This document shows positions 16,702 to 25,002 of a stretch of 64,000 nucleotides of DNA, piece after piece. Source of the DNA: Azophilus sp965247035. GTDB lineage: Bacteria > Pseudomonadota > Gammaproteobacteria > Pseudomonadales > Azotimanducaceae. Positions within the stretch are counted from its first letter, which is position 1, and every line of letters starts with the position of its first letter. Below the pieces are notes generated by a model that was not told the origin of the DNA, ran no database searches, and worked only from the letters and a program-made list of their open reading frames with translations. The DNA is taken from assembly GCA_965247035.1 (NCBI GenBank), contig CBDFGJ010000001.1, positions 1,426,001 to 1,490,000 of the forward strand, read 5' to 3'. The position numbers were made by a program, and so were the translations under genes.

Positions 16702-17332
16702 GCTACTTGTAGCCATGGCGCTTTACATCGCCATCGCCAACTTCGCCACGGCTGGCGAATCTATTGTGGCGCCGCCGCCGGAACTGCGCTACTGCACTGC
16801 TTGCCACGGGGTGGAGCTGAGAGGCAACGAACTCTTCGATGCCCCCAACCTTTCCGTGCTGCCGCCTTGGTACGTTGAGCGCCAATTGAAAAACTACAAA
16901 CAGGAACTGCGCGCACCCTCCGGTGGCCCCGACCTAGTGGGCCGGGAAATGCAGCCCATGGCGGCCATTTTGGACGAAGACGGCATTGAAGCGGCGACTG
17001 CCTATGTGGCAAGCGTACCGCACTACGCCCCGTCACCATCCATCAGCGGCGACTCGGCGCGTGGCGAAGGCCTGTACCGCACCTGCACCGTCTGCCACGG
17101 CGAAACCGGCCAAGGCAACCCATCCTTCAACAGCCCGCCCTTGGCGGGCCAAAACGATTGGTACTTGGCGCGGCAGCTTGAGAACTACCGCTCTGGCGCC
17201 CGTGGTGGCGTACCCGGCGACATCTCCGGCGCTCAGATGCGGGCCTCCGTCTCCATGTTGCAAACTGATGCGGACATCCGCGATCTCGTGGCCTACATCA
17301 ACTCACTGAATCAAACATCTGACCAACCCTAG
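16694..17332 (+). CDS. Periplasmic di-heme cytochrome c (c4/c553-like)
   Basis: A 212-aa exported protein with N-terminal signal peptide (cleavage probable after ATAGES region, residue ~21) and two class I heme sites, CTACHG near residue 33 and CTVCHG near 132. Each half carries a WYVERQL/WYLARQL helix and a Met-containing loop (GREMQPM, GAQMRAS) as in cytochrome c4. It should accept electrons in the periplasm. The gene overlaps the truncated amine oxidase frame and is followed by a Rid-family pseudogene, a set that occurs together in other Proteobacteria; here the oxidase partner is broken. Confidence 0.88.
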   Translation: MPRLLVAMALYIAIANFATAGESIVAPPPELRYCTACHGVELRGNELFDAPNLSVLPPWYVERQLKNYKQELRAPSGGPDLVGREMQPMAAILDEDGIEAATAYVASVPHYAPSPSISGDSARGEGLYRTCTVCHGETGQGNPSFNSPPLAGQNDWYLARQLENYRSGARGGVPGDISGAQMRASVSMLQTDADIRDLVAYINSLNQTSDQP

Positions 17333-17344
17333 GGAGACGGTGCA

Positions 17345-17805
17345 ATGTTCAAAATCATTCTCGCACCAGTGCTTGCGTTCGCAGGCTTGCTTGGCGACAC
17401 AAACGCCCTCGCCCTTCGTTGCCGAACAACTCCGCCTTTCCCATCGCCTAAGCGGTGGAAGCACCTGCCAACACTACATTGGTGTACCACAACGGCACGG
17501 TGCCGGCACCGGCCAACATGCAAGCGGAAAAGTATTGCGCAGCCTATTGGGGAGATACGGAAACCTAGGCGCGCTCGGTGTTTGCTCGTATGCGGGCGTC
17601 GCTTGAGAAGTTGAACCTCTCGTTCGGCGACGCAGTGAAGATGACCGTGTTTCTAGTGGGCTTGCCGAAGCTGGATGGCCGCTTGGGCTTCGCCGGGTTC
17701 ATGTGCGCTTATACGAAGCATTTCGGCACCGAGGCGCAGCCCGACCTGCCAGCCCGTTCGGACATGTTGGTGGAGGAGGCAGTGGTGCTTACCACCACCC
17801 GCTAG
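17345..17805 (+). pseudogene. Exported Rid-family (RidA-like) protein, inactivated
   Basis: The reading begins with a signal-like MFKIILAPVLAFAGLLGD, loses frame near 17420-17490, resumes with APANMQAEKYCAAYWGDTET, meets an amber stop TAG (about 17568) where the family has Gln, and continues in the same frame with LEKLNLSFGDAVKMTVFLVG, then AYTKHFGTEAQPDLPARS. The latter are Rid-family hallmarks. Rid proteins hydrolyse reactive imines, which amine oxidases make. With at least one frameshift and one nonsense change it is a pseudogene. Its stop overlaps the stop of the convergent TonB receptor gene. Confidence 0.75.
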
Positions 17806-20525
17806 TTCAGATCCACCCGGAAGCGGAAGTAGTACAAGCCTCCATCGAACCCGAAGGGTGTTGTTTGCGAGTACTTGCGGCCGGCTGCGTTGGAGAAGCC
17901 AGGGCGTGCGGTGTTGTCCAGATCCTTCGGTCCGAACTCATTGAACAGGTTCTGCACCCCCGCCACCACTGTGTAGCGGTCGTTGAAGGTGTACCCCGCC
18001 TCCACGTCAACGATCCAATCGCCATCGTAGCAATTGTCGTTGGGCCGTTCGCAAGAGATGCGATAGTCGTTGCCACCGGCGCTATACGCCGGGTCGCCGC
18101 TATAGCTGGCGTCCACCCAGTCATCATAGAAGCTCGCCCGGGCGAGAAAGCGAAAATTGCCCATGAAGTGGTTGACCGTGAAGATGCCTCGATGCTGCGG
18201 GTTGTAGTTCTCCAGTTCAACAACGCGGTCACGCGACACTTCGCTACCGGCCCGGTCCACTTCAGTCTCGGTCCAGTTCCATGCGGCGGTGAAGTTGGTG
18301 ATGCCCGCGTCTCCCCAATCTTGAACGTAGGTGGCCACCAGATCAACGCCCTGGGTGGTGGTGTCAAAGTCATTGGTGAAGAAAGAGACGCTGTTGAGGT
18401 CCGCCGCGCCCGGTACGCCCAATTCCTGCAGGCAGGCGGCTAAGTTGCCGCCCGCAGCGAGTGTGGCTGGACAGTCGGCGATGGCTGGCTCGCCGGCAAT
18501 GATGATGGAGCCAGTTTGCGTAATCCGGTCCTGCACCTCAATGTTGTAGTAGTCCAAGGTGACGGTCAGGCTGTTGGTTAGATCCCATGCAGCGCCAAAC
18601 GTCAGGTTGGTTGCGTCCTCTGCATCAAGCGCTTCTCCTCCCAAGAACAGGGCAATGGGGTTGGTAGGCGGAATCTGGCCGCGTTGCTGCAGCTCGTTGT
18701 CGATGGCGATTGTGGAAACCTTGGTCACATTGGACTGGCCAGGCGTTGGCGCTCGGAATCCAGTGCTGAACGAGCCGCGCAGGCCGAAAGTCGGCGTTAA
18801 GTTCCAGCGCGCCTGCACCTTGCCGTTGGTGGTGGTGCCGAAATCGTCAAAATCCTCAAAGCGAAAGGCTAATTCAACTAGGAAATTCTCCGTCAGATCA
18901 GCCCCCAAGTCCAAATAAACTGCGTAGTTGGCACGGTCAAACTCACCCGCTTGGCTGGGGCTGAAACCGGCAAAGCCGTGGGCGCCAATGCTCAACGGAA
19001 CTAAGGGCGTGACGCCATCGGAATGGAAATTGGTGCCTTGAAACGCCCAAGGGCCGGCATCCCAAGAAGCTTCTTCGCCGATCAATACCTTGAAGGTCTC
19101 CACCCGGTACTCGGCACCGAAGGCCACGTTGAGGTCCGAGGCGAAGGCATCCACCTGCACCGGGAAGGTGAAGTCGGCATTGTACTGCTGCTCCACCTGC
19201 ACATAGGTGCCAAGGTCGAATTCGGTCGGGCTGGTGGGTCCAAGGGACGGGTTCCAAGTGTTGGAAATGCGGAAAGCCGTCTCATTGCGGCCAAGGCCGA
19301 TGCTGAAGTCGTAGGTCAGGCCATTGTTCAAGCTGCCGCGCAAGCCAACCACCGCGGAGATGTCCTCCACATCCCCCCCAAAAGACGGCGTGTAGCCGCC
19401 CGGGTAAAGATTGTTGGCCACCCAGCAGTTGGACGGCAACGCCGCCAGCGCGGCCAGGTCCGCGTCCACCGCAGCCTGATCGGTGGGTGTGCTGCCTGGG
19501 CTGGTGAGCACCGGGCAATTCGAGGTCTGACCGGTCTGACCGGCTAGGTTCAAGTCCAAGATGGCCCGTTGCGAGCCGCTGGTGAACACACCCGAACGCG
19601 CATTTGGATTGCGATAGAAGAAGCCGTTGGTCGCCGCCCGCTCGGCATAGTTGCCGAAGCCATAGAGCGTTTGGCTGTCGGACAGATCGATGCCAGCGTT
19701 CACGAACAGCGCCACGTCGTCATCCACCTCGGGTGAGCCGTAGATTTGCGCGGGCTGACGCACCCCCATATAGCCGGTATCAATCAACGCTTGGGCGTCC
19801 GTTCTAGGCAGGCTGCGGCTGGTTGGATCTGCTGATGCCCATTCCATCGATACGCTGGCGAAGCCATCGTCGCCAAGGGGAAGCCCCACATTGCCGGCAA
19901 CCACCCACAGGTCGCCATCGCCCTCGAAGGTTTCCCCCCACTTGCCTTCAAGGGTTAAGCCTTGGTTGTTTTCCTTCAGCCGGTAGTTGATGACACCGGC
20001 GATGGCGTCCGACCCATACTGCGCCGCCGCGCCATCCCTAAGCACCTCCACTCGGTCAATGGCGACCGCCGGAATCACGGAAATGTCCGGCCCTTGGGAG
20101 CCAGCGGCCAAAGACCCGCCCAACTCCGCGATGACCGCAGCCCGATGCCGCCGTTTACCGTTGACCAAAACCAAGGTGTTGTCTGGTGGCAGACCGCGCA
20201 GCGTGGCCGGGCGCGTGATGATAGCGGCGTCTGCGGTCGAGAAGCGCTGCACGTTGTAGGAGGGCAGCAGATTGCGCAACATGTCGTCCATGTCACTGGA
20301 GCCCATGTTTCGGAAATCCTCGCCGCTCACCACGTCAACCGGCACCGGCGAGTCCGTCGCGGAGCGGCCAGCGCGGCGGGAGCCAATGACCACCACCTCT
20401 TCGACTTGCACTGCCGTAGCCTCCCCTTCAGCGCCGCTCGCCATTAAGGTCACGCTAGACAGCAACAACCCGGTCAACATTGTGCTGAACAGGCAGCGCC
20501 CCATCACTCTCCATATCATCAACAT
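17802..20525 (-). CDS. TonB-dependent outer-membrane receptor
   Basis: A 907-aa outer-membrane receptor. ATG 20525 is chosen because AGGAG lies eight bases before it and a signal peptide follows (MIWRVMGRCLFSTMLTGLLL); longer upstream readings run into a MITE. After the signal, EEVVVIGSR is a TonB-box-like start, then the plug (TDSPVPVDVVSGEDF, LRGLPPDNTLVLVNGKRRH, YGSDAIAGVINY) and the beta barrel, ending in the aromatic YYFRFRVDLN. The ligand is unknown; the long loops and the repeated Asn/Asp-rich barrel resemble receptors for organic substrates more than classic siderophore receptors, which is only an impression. Confidence 0.93.
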   Translation of the reverse strand: MLMIWRVMGRCLFSTMLTGLLLSSVTLMASGAEGEATAVQVEEVVVIGSRRAGRSATDSPVPVDVVSGEDFRNMGSSDMDDMLRNLLPSYNVQRFSTADAAIITRPATLRGLPPDNTLVLVNGKRRHRAAVIAELGGSLAAGSQGPDISVIPAVAIDRVEVLRDGAAAQYGSDAIAGVINYRLKENNQGLTLEGKWGETFEGDGDLWVVAGNVGLPLGDDGFASVSMEWASADPTSRSLPRTDAQALIDTGYMGVRQPAQIYGSPEVDDDVALFVNAGIDLSDSQTLYGFGNYAERAATNGFFYRNPNARSGVFTSGSQRAILDLNLAGQTGQTSNCPVLTSPGSTPTDQAAVDADLAALAALPSNCWVANNLYPGGYTPSFGGDVEDISAVVGLRGSLNNGLTYDFSIGLGRNETAFRISNTWNPSLGPTSPTEFDLGTYVQVEQQYNADFTFPVQVDAFASDLNVAFGAEYRVETFKVLIGEEASWDAGPWAFQGTNFHSDGVTPLVPLSIGAHGFAGFSPSQAGEFDRANYAVYLDLGADLTENFLVELAFRFEDFDDFGTTTNGKVQARWNLTPTFGLRGSFSTGFRAPTPGQSNVTKVSTIAIDNELQQRGQIPPTNPIALFLGGEALDAEDATNLTFGAAWDLTNSLTVTLDYYNIEVQDRITQTGSIIIAGEPAIADCPATLAAGGNLAACLQELGVPGAADLNSVSFFTNDFDTTTQGVDLVATYVQDWGDAGITNFTAAWNWTETEVDRAGSEVSRDRVVELENYNPQHRGIFTVNHFMGNFRFLARASFYDDWVDASYSGDPAYSAGGNDYRISCERPNDNCYDGDWIVDVEAGYTFNDRYTVVAGVQNLFNEFGPKDLDNTARPGFSNAAGRKYSQTTPFGFDGGLYYFRFRVDLN

Positions 20526-20656
20526 TTCCGCTCCTGAAATTCCATGCGAAAAAGCGCGATTATCCCTGACTATCGACCAAACATCCATGCGTTTTTTCAC
20601 CCACCACCTATGAAACAGCGGCCTCGTCCGCGCAGCACCTGCCGGTGCGCGCCTAG

Positions 20657-20796
20657 GGAACCTCTGATTAAATTCCAAGGATTGATCATCGCATCGCGTC
20701 TGAAATAATTTATCTCATATTTTCAATTACTTACAAGTCATCAAAAAAGGCTGATCTTGTTGCGCTGCCAAAACCTGCGAATTTTTCAGAGGTTCC
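20657..20796. mobile_element. MITE of an IS5-type family, copy B (140 bp)
   Basis: Perfect 11-base terminal inverted repeats, GGAACCTCTGA at 20657-20667 and TCAGAGGTTCC at 20786-20796, are flanked by a perfect four-base target duplication CTAG (20653-20656 and 20797-20800). This is the best preserved of three copies. It is AT-rich inside and has no coding capacity. It lies 132 bases upstream of the TonB receptor start and may contribute to or disrupt its promoter. Confidence 0.9.
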
Positions 20797-20800
20797 CTAG

Positions 20801-21058
20801 GACTGAACGCCAGTGACCTCTGCACCGTGCGTTCACGCCTGTTGGCCTTGCAGACATCAAGGGTTGATCTGTGGACTATTTATCCAGCGCGGCCCAGGCG
20901 ATCAAGCTGGTGCCGGACATGCGATGGCCTTGGTGTTGGCGATGACTCGCTTTGCCGAGCGCCAACTTTGGCACCGGGCCGCACATGCAGAAAGCAAGCC
21001 TCCAATTAGTCTAAAATGACAATATTCCAACCTCTTGCCGCTCAGCGAGGAGGAACTT
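20801..21058. other. No gene recognised between MITE B and dapD
   Basis: Short open frames exist but none resembles a known family or has a convincing ribosome site. The dapD leader with AGGAGG at 21048-21053 closes the stretch. Confidence 0.5.
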
Positions 21059-22054
21059 TTGTCGCTATTCGCTTTCGCCATCGGCTTGCCGACGCTTGAT
21101 GCGGAGGGTGCCTGCATCGACTGCTTCTTCCCGGCGCCCATCAAAGCGCCCGGCGCCGAAGTCGCCACCGCCATCAAAGCCCAATTCCAAGCCGGCACCA
21201 TCTTGGTTGAACCAGCCGCCGTCCGTTCCTTCATTGAAGAGCACCAAGCCTCGCTAGCCCCCTTGCTGGAGGCGGACCGGCCCTTGGCCCTAGTGATGCT
21301 GCCGGTCGATGGCCCAATCGCCTCCACGCCGGAAGCGCTGTTGAAACTGCATCTGCTCTCCCACCGTCTGGCATTGCCCAACAGCATGAACCTGAACGGC
21401 ATCTTTGCCCACCTGCTGACGGTTGCCTGGACCACGGACGGCGCCATATCGCTAAAGGAACTGGCGGCAAGGCAGCTGCGTGCGCGCGTTCGGAACGGGT
21501 ATTTCGAAGTGCTGTCCGTGGACAAGTTTCCAAAAATGACCAATTACGTGGTGCCAAGCGGCGTGCGCATCGCCGATTCGAGCCGCATACGCTTGGGCGC
21601 ATACCTCGGCGAGGGCACCACCGTCATGCCTTCCGGTTCGGTCAACTTCAACGCCGCCGCCTTGGGGCCCAACATGGTCGAAGGCCGCATATCCCAAGGC
21701 GTTGTGTTGGGGCGGCATTCGGACCTAGGCGGCGCGGCGAGCACCATGGGCACCCTGGCCGGCGGCGGCGAGATCACCATCAGCATTGGCCGACAATGCC
21801 TGATCGGCGCCAATGCCGGCACCGGTATTCCCTTGGGCGACCGCTGCACCATCGAAGCCGGCCTGTACATCACTGCCGGCACCCGAGTGACGCTGCTCGA
21901 CCAAGACGGCAAGCGCAACGAGGTGGTCAAGGCGCGGGAATTGGCCGGCCGCTCAGACCTGCTTTTCATCCGCCACAGCGAAACCGGCGCAGTGCAATGC
22001 CGTGTCAACCCGCGAGCCATCGCCTTGAACGCGGAACTGCACGCCCATAACTAG
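21059..22054 (+). CDS. dapD: 2,3,4,5-tetrahydropyridine-2,6-dicarboxylate N-succinyltransferase (Pseudomonas-type)
   Basis: DapD succinylates tetrahydrodipicolinate in lysine and meso-diaminopimelate synthesis. The sequence belongs to the longer Pseudomonas-like type: LKLHLLSHRLALPNS, then EVLSVDKFPKMTNYVVPSGV, and left-handed beta-helix hexapeptides through GEGTTVMPSG, STMGTLAGGG and LIGANAGTGIPLGDR, ending LNAELHAHN. TTG 21059 follows AGGAGG by five bases and gives 331 aa that begin like relatives; TTG 21035 is the longer alternative. The next pathway gene, dapE, lies 520 bases on, separated by an IS relic. Confidence 0.95.
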   Translation: MSLFAFAIGLPTLDAEGACIDCFFPAPIKAPGAEVATAIKAQFQAGTILVEPAAVRSFIEEHQASLAPLLEADRPLALVMLPVDGPIASTPEALLKLHLLSHRLALPNSMNLNGIFAHLLTVAWTTDGAISLKELAARQLRARVRNGYFEVLSVDKFPKMTNYVVPSGVRIADSSRIRLGAYLGEGTTVMPSGSVNFNAAALGPNMVEGRISQGVVLGRHSDLGGAASTMGTLAGGGEITISIGRQCLIGANAGTGIPLGDRCTIEAGLYITAGTRVTLLDQDGKRNEVVKARELAGRSDLLFIRHSETGAVQCRVNPRAIALNAELHAHN

Positions 22055-22557
22055 AGCCTGCTTAGAAAGTCTAATACCCTGATTTAAATATAAAATACGG
22101 CAATTTAATGGTATAATAATGCACGAAAATAGCCCACAGCCCGCAAGCATGCACCTATGATTCGAGCACGGGTCCACCGCCAGCTCTCCTTGGCGGAGTT
22201 TGACTGGCCCTTCCAGACCGCGTTGGATACAGTAACCGCTGGGTCAAAATGAGTGCGTGCATTCCCTGGGATGACTTGGCCGAGGTCTACTGCGAAAGCC
22301 TTTCCCGTACCCAGGGCCGCCCCTCCAAAGACGCCCGATGGGTCATCGGTGCGGTGATCATCAAACACAAACCGCGCCTTTCCGGCCGGCGGACTGTGGC
22401 CCAAATCCAAGAGACCCCCTACCTGCGGTATTTTGTCGGGTTTTCGCAGCGCAACAAGACCAGTCTTTTTCGATGATTTGTAAGCCATTAAAAATAGAAG
22501 ACAAATGATTGCAGCCGCCATGCGATGGCCAATTCTTGGAATTTAATCAGAGGTTCC
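22055..22557 (+). mobile_element. IS5-type element relic between dapD and dapE, joined to the MITE end
   Basis: ATG 22157 begins IRARVHRQLSLAEFDWPFQT, the start of IS5-family (DUF772) transposases; a frameshift near 22230 moves the rest to the frame starting at 22250 with SACIPWDDLAEVYCESLS, then GRPSKDARWVIGAVIIKH and ETPYLRYFVGF. At 22437 the transposase is cut off and the sequence becomes the MITE interior (CAGCGCAACAAGACCAG) and right end TCAGAGGTTCC (22547-22557), flanked by CTAA. The left end differs from the MITE end. This links the MITE family to an IS5-type parent. Confidence 0.75.
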
Positions 22558-22575
22558 CTAAAGGCAAGAGCCCCG

Positions 22576-23874
22576 ATGCAAAACAAGGCCCCCCCAGCAG
22601 TGTACCCGGCCCACAAGGCCGCTGAGCCAAGTGCGGCCGCAGCCGGCGCGCTGGTCGATAAGGCGAACCCCAAGGCACCAAACGCCGAGCCAGCGGCACC
22701 GCCAAACCCAGCAGCGCCGCTCATCGAAACGGCAGCCGAATCAAGCGCCGAGGTGCTTGACCTTGCCTCGGCATTGATTCGCCAGCCATCGATCACGCCC
22801 GAGGATGCGGGTTGCCAGGATTTGCTGATGGCGCGCCTGCAAAGCCTAGGCTTCAGGATCACGCCCTTGAACGCCGGCGAGGTCCGCAACTTCTACGCTG
22901 AAATCGGCGAGGGGGCACCATGCCTTGCGTTCGCCGGCCACACGGACGTGGTGCCACCCGGCGATTTGTCCGCTTGGCGCACGCCGCCTTTCGAGCCTGC
23001 CATTCAGGACGGATTTCTGTTTGGCCGCGGCGCCGCCGACATGAAAGCGAGCCTAGCGGCCATGATCGTCGCCGCTGAGCGCTTCCTTGCCATGCGCCCC
23101 GCAATGGGCGGACGCCTCGCTTTGCTCGTCACCAGCGACGAGGAGGGGGAGGCGCGGTGCGGCACACGCCACATCGTTAAGCACCTGCGCAGCCAAAATC
23201 AACGGCTCGATTTCTGCATTGTGGGCGAACCCTCCTCCACTCGGCAACTCGGCGACAGGGTGCGCAACGGTCGCCGTGGCTCGCTGAACGGCAGCCTGCG
23301 GGTACGGGGCGTTCAAGGGCACGTGGCCTACCCGGAAGCGGCCCGCAACCCCATCCACTTGGCGGCGCCGTTTCTAAATGATCTCACGCAGCAGGTTTTT
23401 GACGAAGGCAACGCCCATTACCCGCCAACGAGCCTGCAAGTCTCCAACATCGCCGCCGGCGTTGGCGCGACCAATGTAATCCCCAGCGAACTTAGGATGG
23501 AGTTCAACCTGCGCTTTTCCACTGAACAAACCGTCGATGGCATCAAGGCCAGGATTGCGGCCTGCATGGAAAAGCACCAAATCGATGGCGACCTGAACTG
23601 GCAATTGGCCGGAGAACCCTTCATTACCGAGCCGGGCCGGCTGACCGAAACGGTGCAGGCGGCGGTCATGAGCGAGCTTGGCGCACAGTGCCAGCTATCC
23701 ACCTCCGGCGGCACCTCGGATGGGCGCTTCATCGCCCCGCTCGGCTGTGAAGTGGTGGAGCTCGGCCCGGTCAATGCGACCATACACAAGGTGAACGAGT
23801 GCGTCGCCCTAGCCGACCTCGACCCATTGGCCCGGGTCTACCAACGCATCATGTCCCTCTTGCTTGCTCTCTGA
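22576..23874 (+). CDS. dapE: Succinyl-diaminopimelate desuccinylase with Ala/Pro-rich N-terminal extension
   Basis: DapE is a dizinc M20 amidohydrolase that removes succinate from N-succinyl-LL-diaminopimelate. The catalytic part starts near residue 55 with VLDLASALIRQPSITPED and shows FAGHTDVVPPGD, GRGAADMKAS, SDEEGEA, IVGEPSS, GHVAYPE and the C-terminal STSGGTSDGRF. The 432-aa reading from ATG 22576 carries about 50 extra Ala/Pro-rich residues absent from the usual ~375-aa enzyme; ATG 22525, farther up, lies inside the IS end. The extension may be tolerated read-through created by the nearby insertion, or translation may start further inside, though no good internal start with a ribosome site is evident. 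Confidence 0.93.
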   Translation: MQNKAPPAVYPAHKAAEPSAAAAGALVDKANPKAPNAEPAAPPNPAAPLIETAAESSAEVLDLASALIRQPSITPEDAGCQDLLMARLQSLGFRITPLNAGEVRNFYAEIGEGAPCLAFAGHTDVVPPGDLSAWRTPPFEPAIQDGFLFGRGAADMKASLAAMIVAAERFLAMRPAMGGRLALLVTSDEEGEARCGTRHIVKHLRSQNQRLDFCIVGEPSSTRQLGDRVRNGRRGSLNGSLRVRGVQGHVAYPEAARNPIHLAAPFLNDLTQQVFDEGNAHYPPTSLQVSNIAAGVGATNVIPSELRMEFNLRFSTEQTVDGIKARIAACMEKHQIDGDLNWQLAGEPFITEPGRLTETVQAAVMSELGAQCQLSTSGGTSDGRFIAPLGCEVVELGPVNATIHKVNECVALADLDPLARVYQRIMSLLLAL

Positions 23875-23975
23875 CCCCATGCCGCTTTCGCCCCGAAGCA
23901 ACCGCCGCTGACCCCATCCGTCCGGTTCATGTTGCTGTAACAGGCGGCGGCTACGGTTTGTGGCTGCATGGAGCA

Positions 23976-24004
23976 TTGACGGGTAAGAGCTTGACCCTCA
24001 ATAT
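23976..24004 (+). promoter_or_regulatory. Candidate sigma-70 promoter for gspC-gspD
   Basis: TTGACG (23976-23981), 17 bases, CAATAT (23999-24004), overlapping TATACAAT; about 105 bases upstream of the proposed gspC start. Seen by eye only. Confidence 0.35.
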
Positions 24005-24108
24005 ACAATTACTGCCGATGGACGAAACTCGGAGCGGGAGCATCCAAGGTTTCGAACGACACCGGAATAAAGCGTTGCTAGCAAGGCAACAAAATCAAGG
24101 AAACCGAC

Positions 24109-24996
24109 ATTGCCAAACAGCCTTTCAGCGATTGGACTAGCCTCTTCCTCCACCGGGCGGCTGCACCCGTGCGTTGGATCATCTTCGGGGGCATGGCCTA
24201 CACCTTGGCCACGACCGCGATGTTCTTCGCACGGGCACCGGACTCGGCTGTCGCCGCGCCCGCGCCCGCCACCCCAAGCAGCAGCCGACCAAGGGCCTCT
24301 CCGGCCGATTTGAGCAACATACTCCAATCCGGCCTCTTCGGCCTGACCAATGTTGACCAGCCCACCTCCCTGCTTGACGAGCCGGCTGTGGAGACGCGCC
24401 TGCCGCTGAAGCTGCTCGGCGTGTTCGTGACCGACGCGCAGAATGACTCCGCCGCCATCATCGCCGAGAAGGGAAAGCCGGAGCAGCTCTACCTAGTCGG
24501 GCAAACGGTGTCAGGCAGGGCCGTCCTTAGATCAGTTCATCCAGACCATGTTGTTCTCCTGCGCGCTGGCGTACACGAAGCCCTGCGGTTCCCAAAGGTG
24601 AGGGAACTCGGATTGGCCCAAACGAGTCCAAGCTCTCCAGCCGAACCGGAAAGGACCACGCAGGCTGCCGGGAATGCACCGAAGAGTCCCGAGCAACGTG
24701 CCCAAACCCGCCAAGCGTTGATCAGAGAGGACCCCGACCTGATGCCAGATGCGCTAGACGGGGAGTTGCCTATCTTGGATGGCGGCTATCCGGTGGGCAG
24801 CTTGGCCAGCCTGCGCCATCTGAGCGAATCGGGCCTGCGCGAGGACGATCTGATCCTGTCGGTCAATGGGCGCCCGATGCATGAACTCTGGGACGACCAA
24901 CCGAAACTGGTCCAATTGCTGGCTAACGGGCAGCTACGCATTGAAGTGCAGCGCGATGGCCGCCGCATGTTCGTCACCACTACGCCGGATATCTGA
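24109..24996 (+). CDS. gspC: Type II secretion protein C, probable ATT start
   Basis: GspC is the inner-membrane clamp that links the type II secretion platform to the secretin. The protein has a short cytoplasmic head, one membrane helix (WIIFGGMAYTLATTAMFFA), a Pro/Ser-rich linker, the HR domain (LPLKLLGVFVTD, then SAAIIAEKG, YLVGQTV) and a C-terminal PDZ-like domain (GGYPVGSLASLRHLSESGLR, DDLILSVNGRP). The conserved head AKQPFSDWTSLFLHRAAA is in frame upstream of GTG 24169 back to ATT 24109, with AAGGA (24097-24101) seven bases before ATT and no ATG/GTG/TTG after the upstream stop at 24079. GTG 24169 is the conventional alternative, giving 275 aa instead of 295. Confidence 0.9.
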   Translation: MAKQPFSDWTSLFLHRAAAPVRWIIFGGMAYTLATTAMFFARAPDSAVAAPAPATPSSSRPRASPADLSNILQSGLFGLTNVDQPTSLLDEPAVETRLPLKLLGVFVTDAQNDSAAIIAEKGKPEQLYLVGQTVSGRAVLRSVHPDHVVLLRAGVHEALRFPKVRELGLAQTSPSSPAEPERTTQAAGNAPKSPEQRAQTRQALIREDPDLMPDALDGELPILDGGYPVGSLASLRHLSESGLREDDLILSVNGRPMHELWDDQPKLVQLLANGQLRIEVQRDGRRMFVTTTPDI

Positions 24997-25002
24997 TTCA
25001 CC

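Noticed and set aside
20813..21019. Short plus-strand frames before dapD as a small gene
   Set aside because: No family resemblance and two competing frames of equal quality; probably chance.
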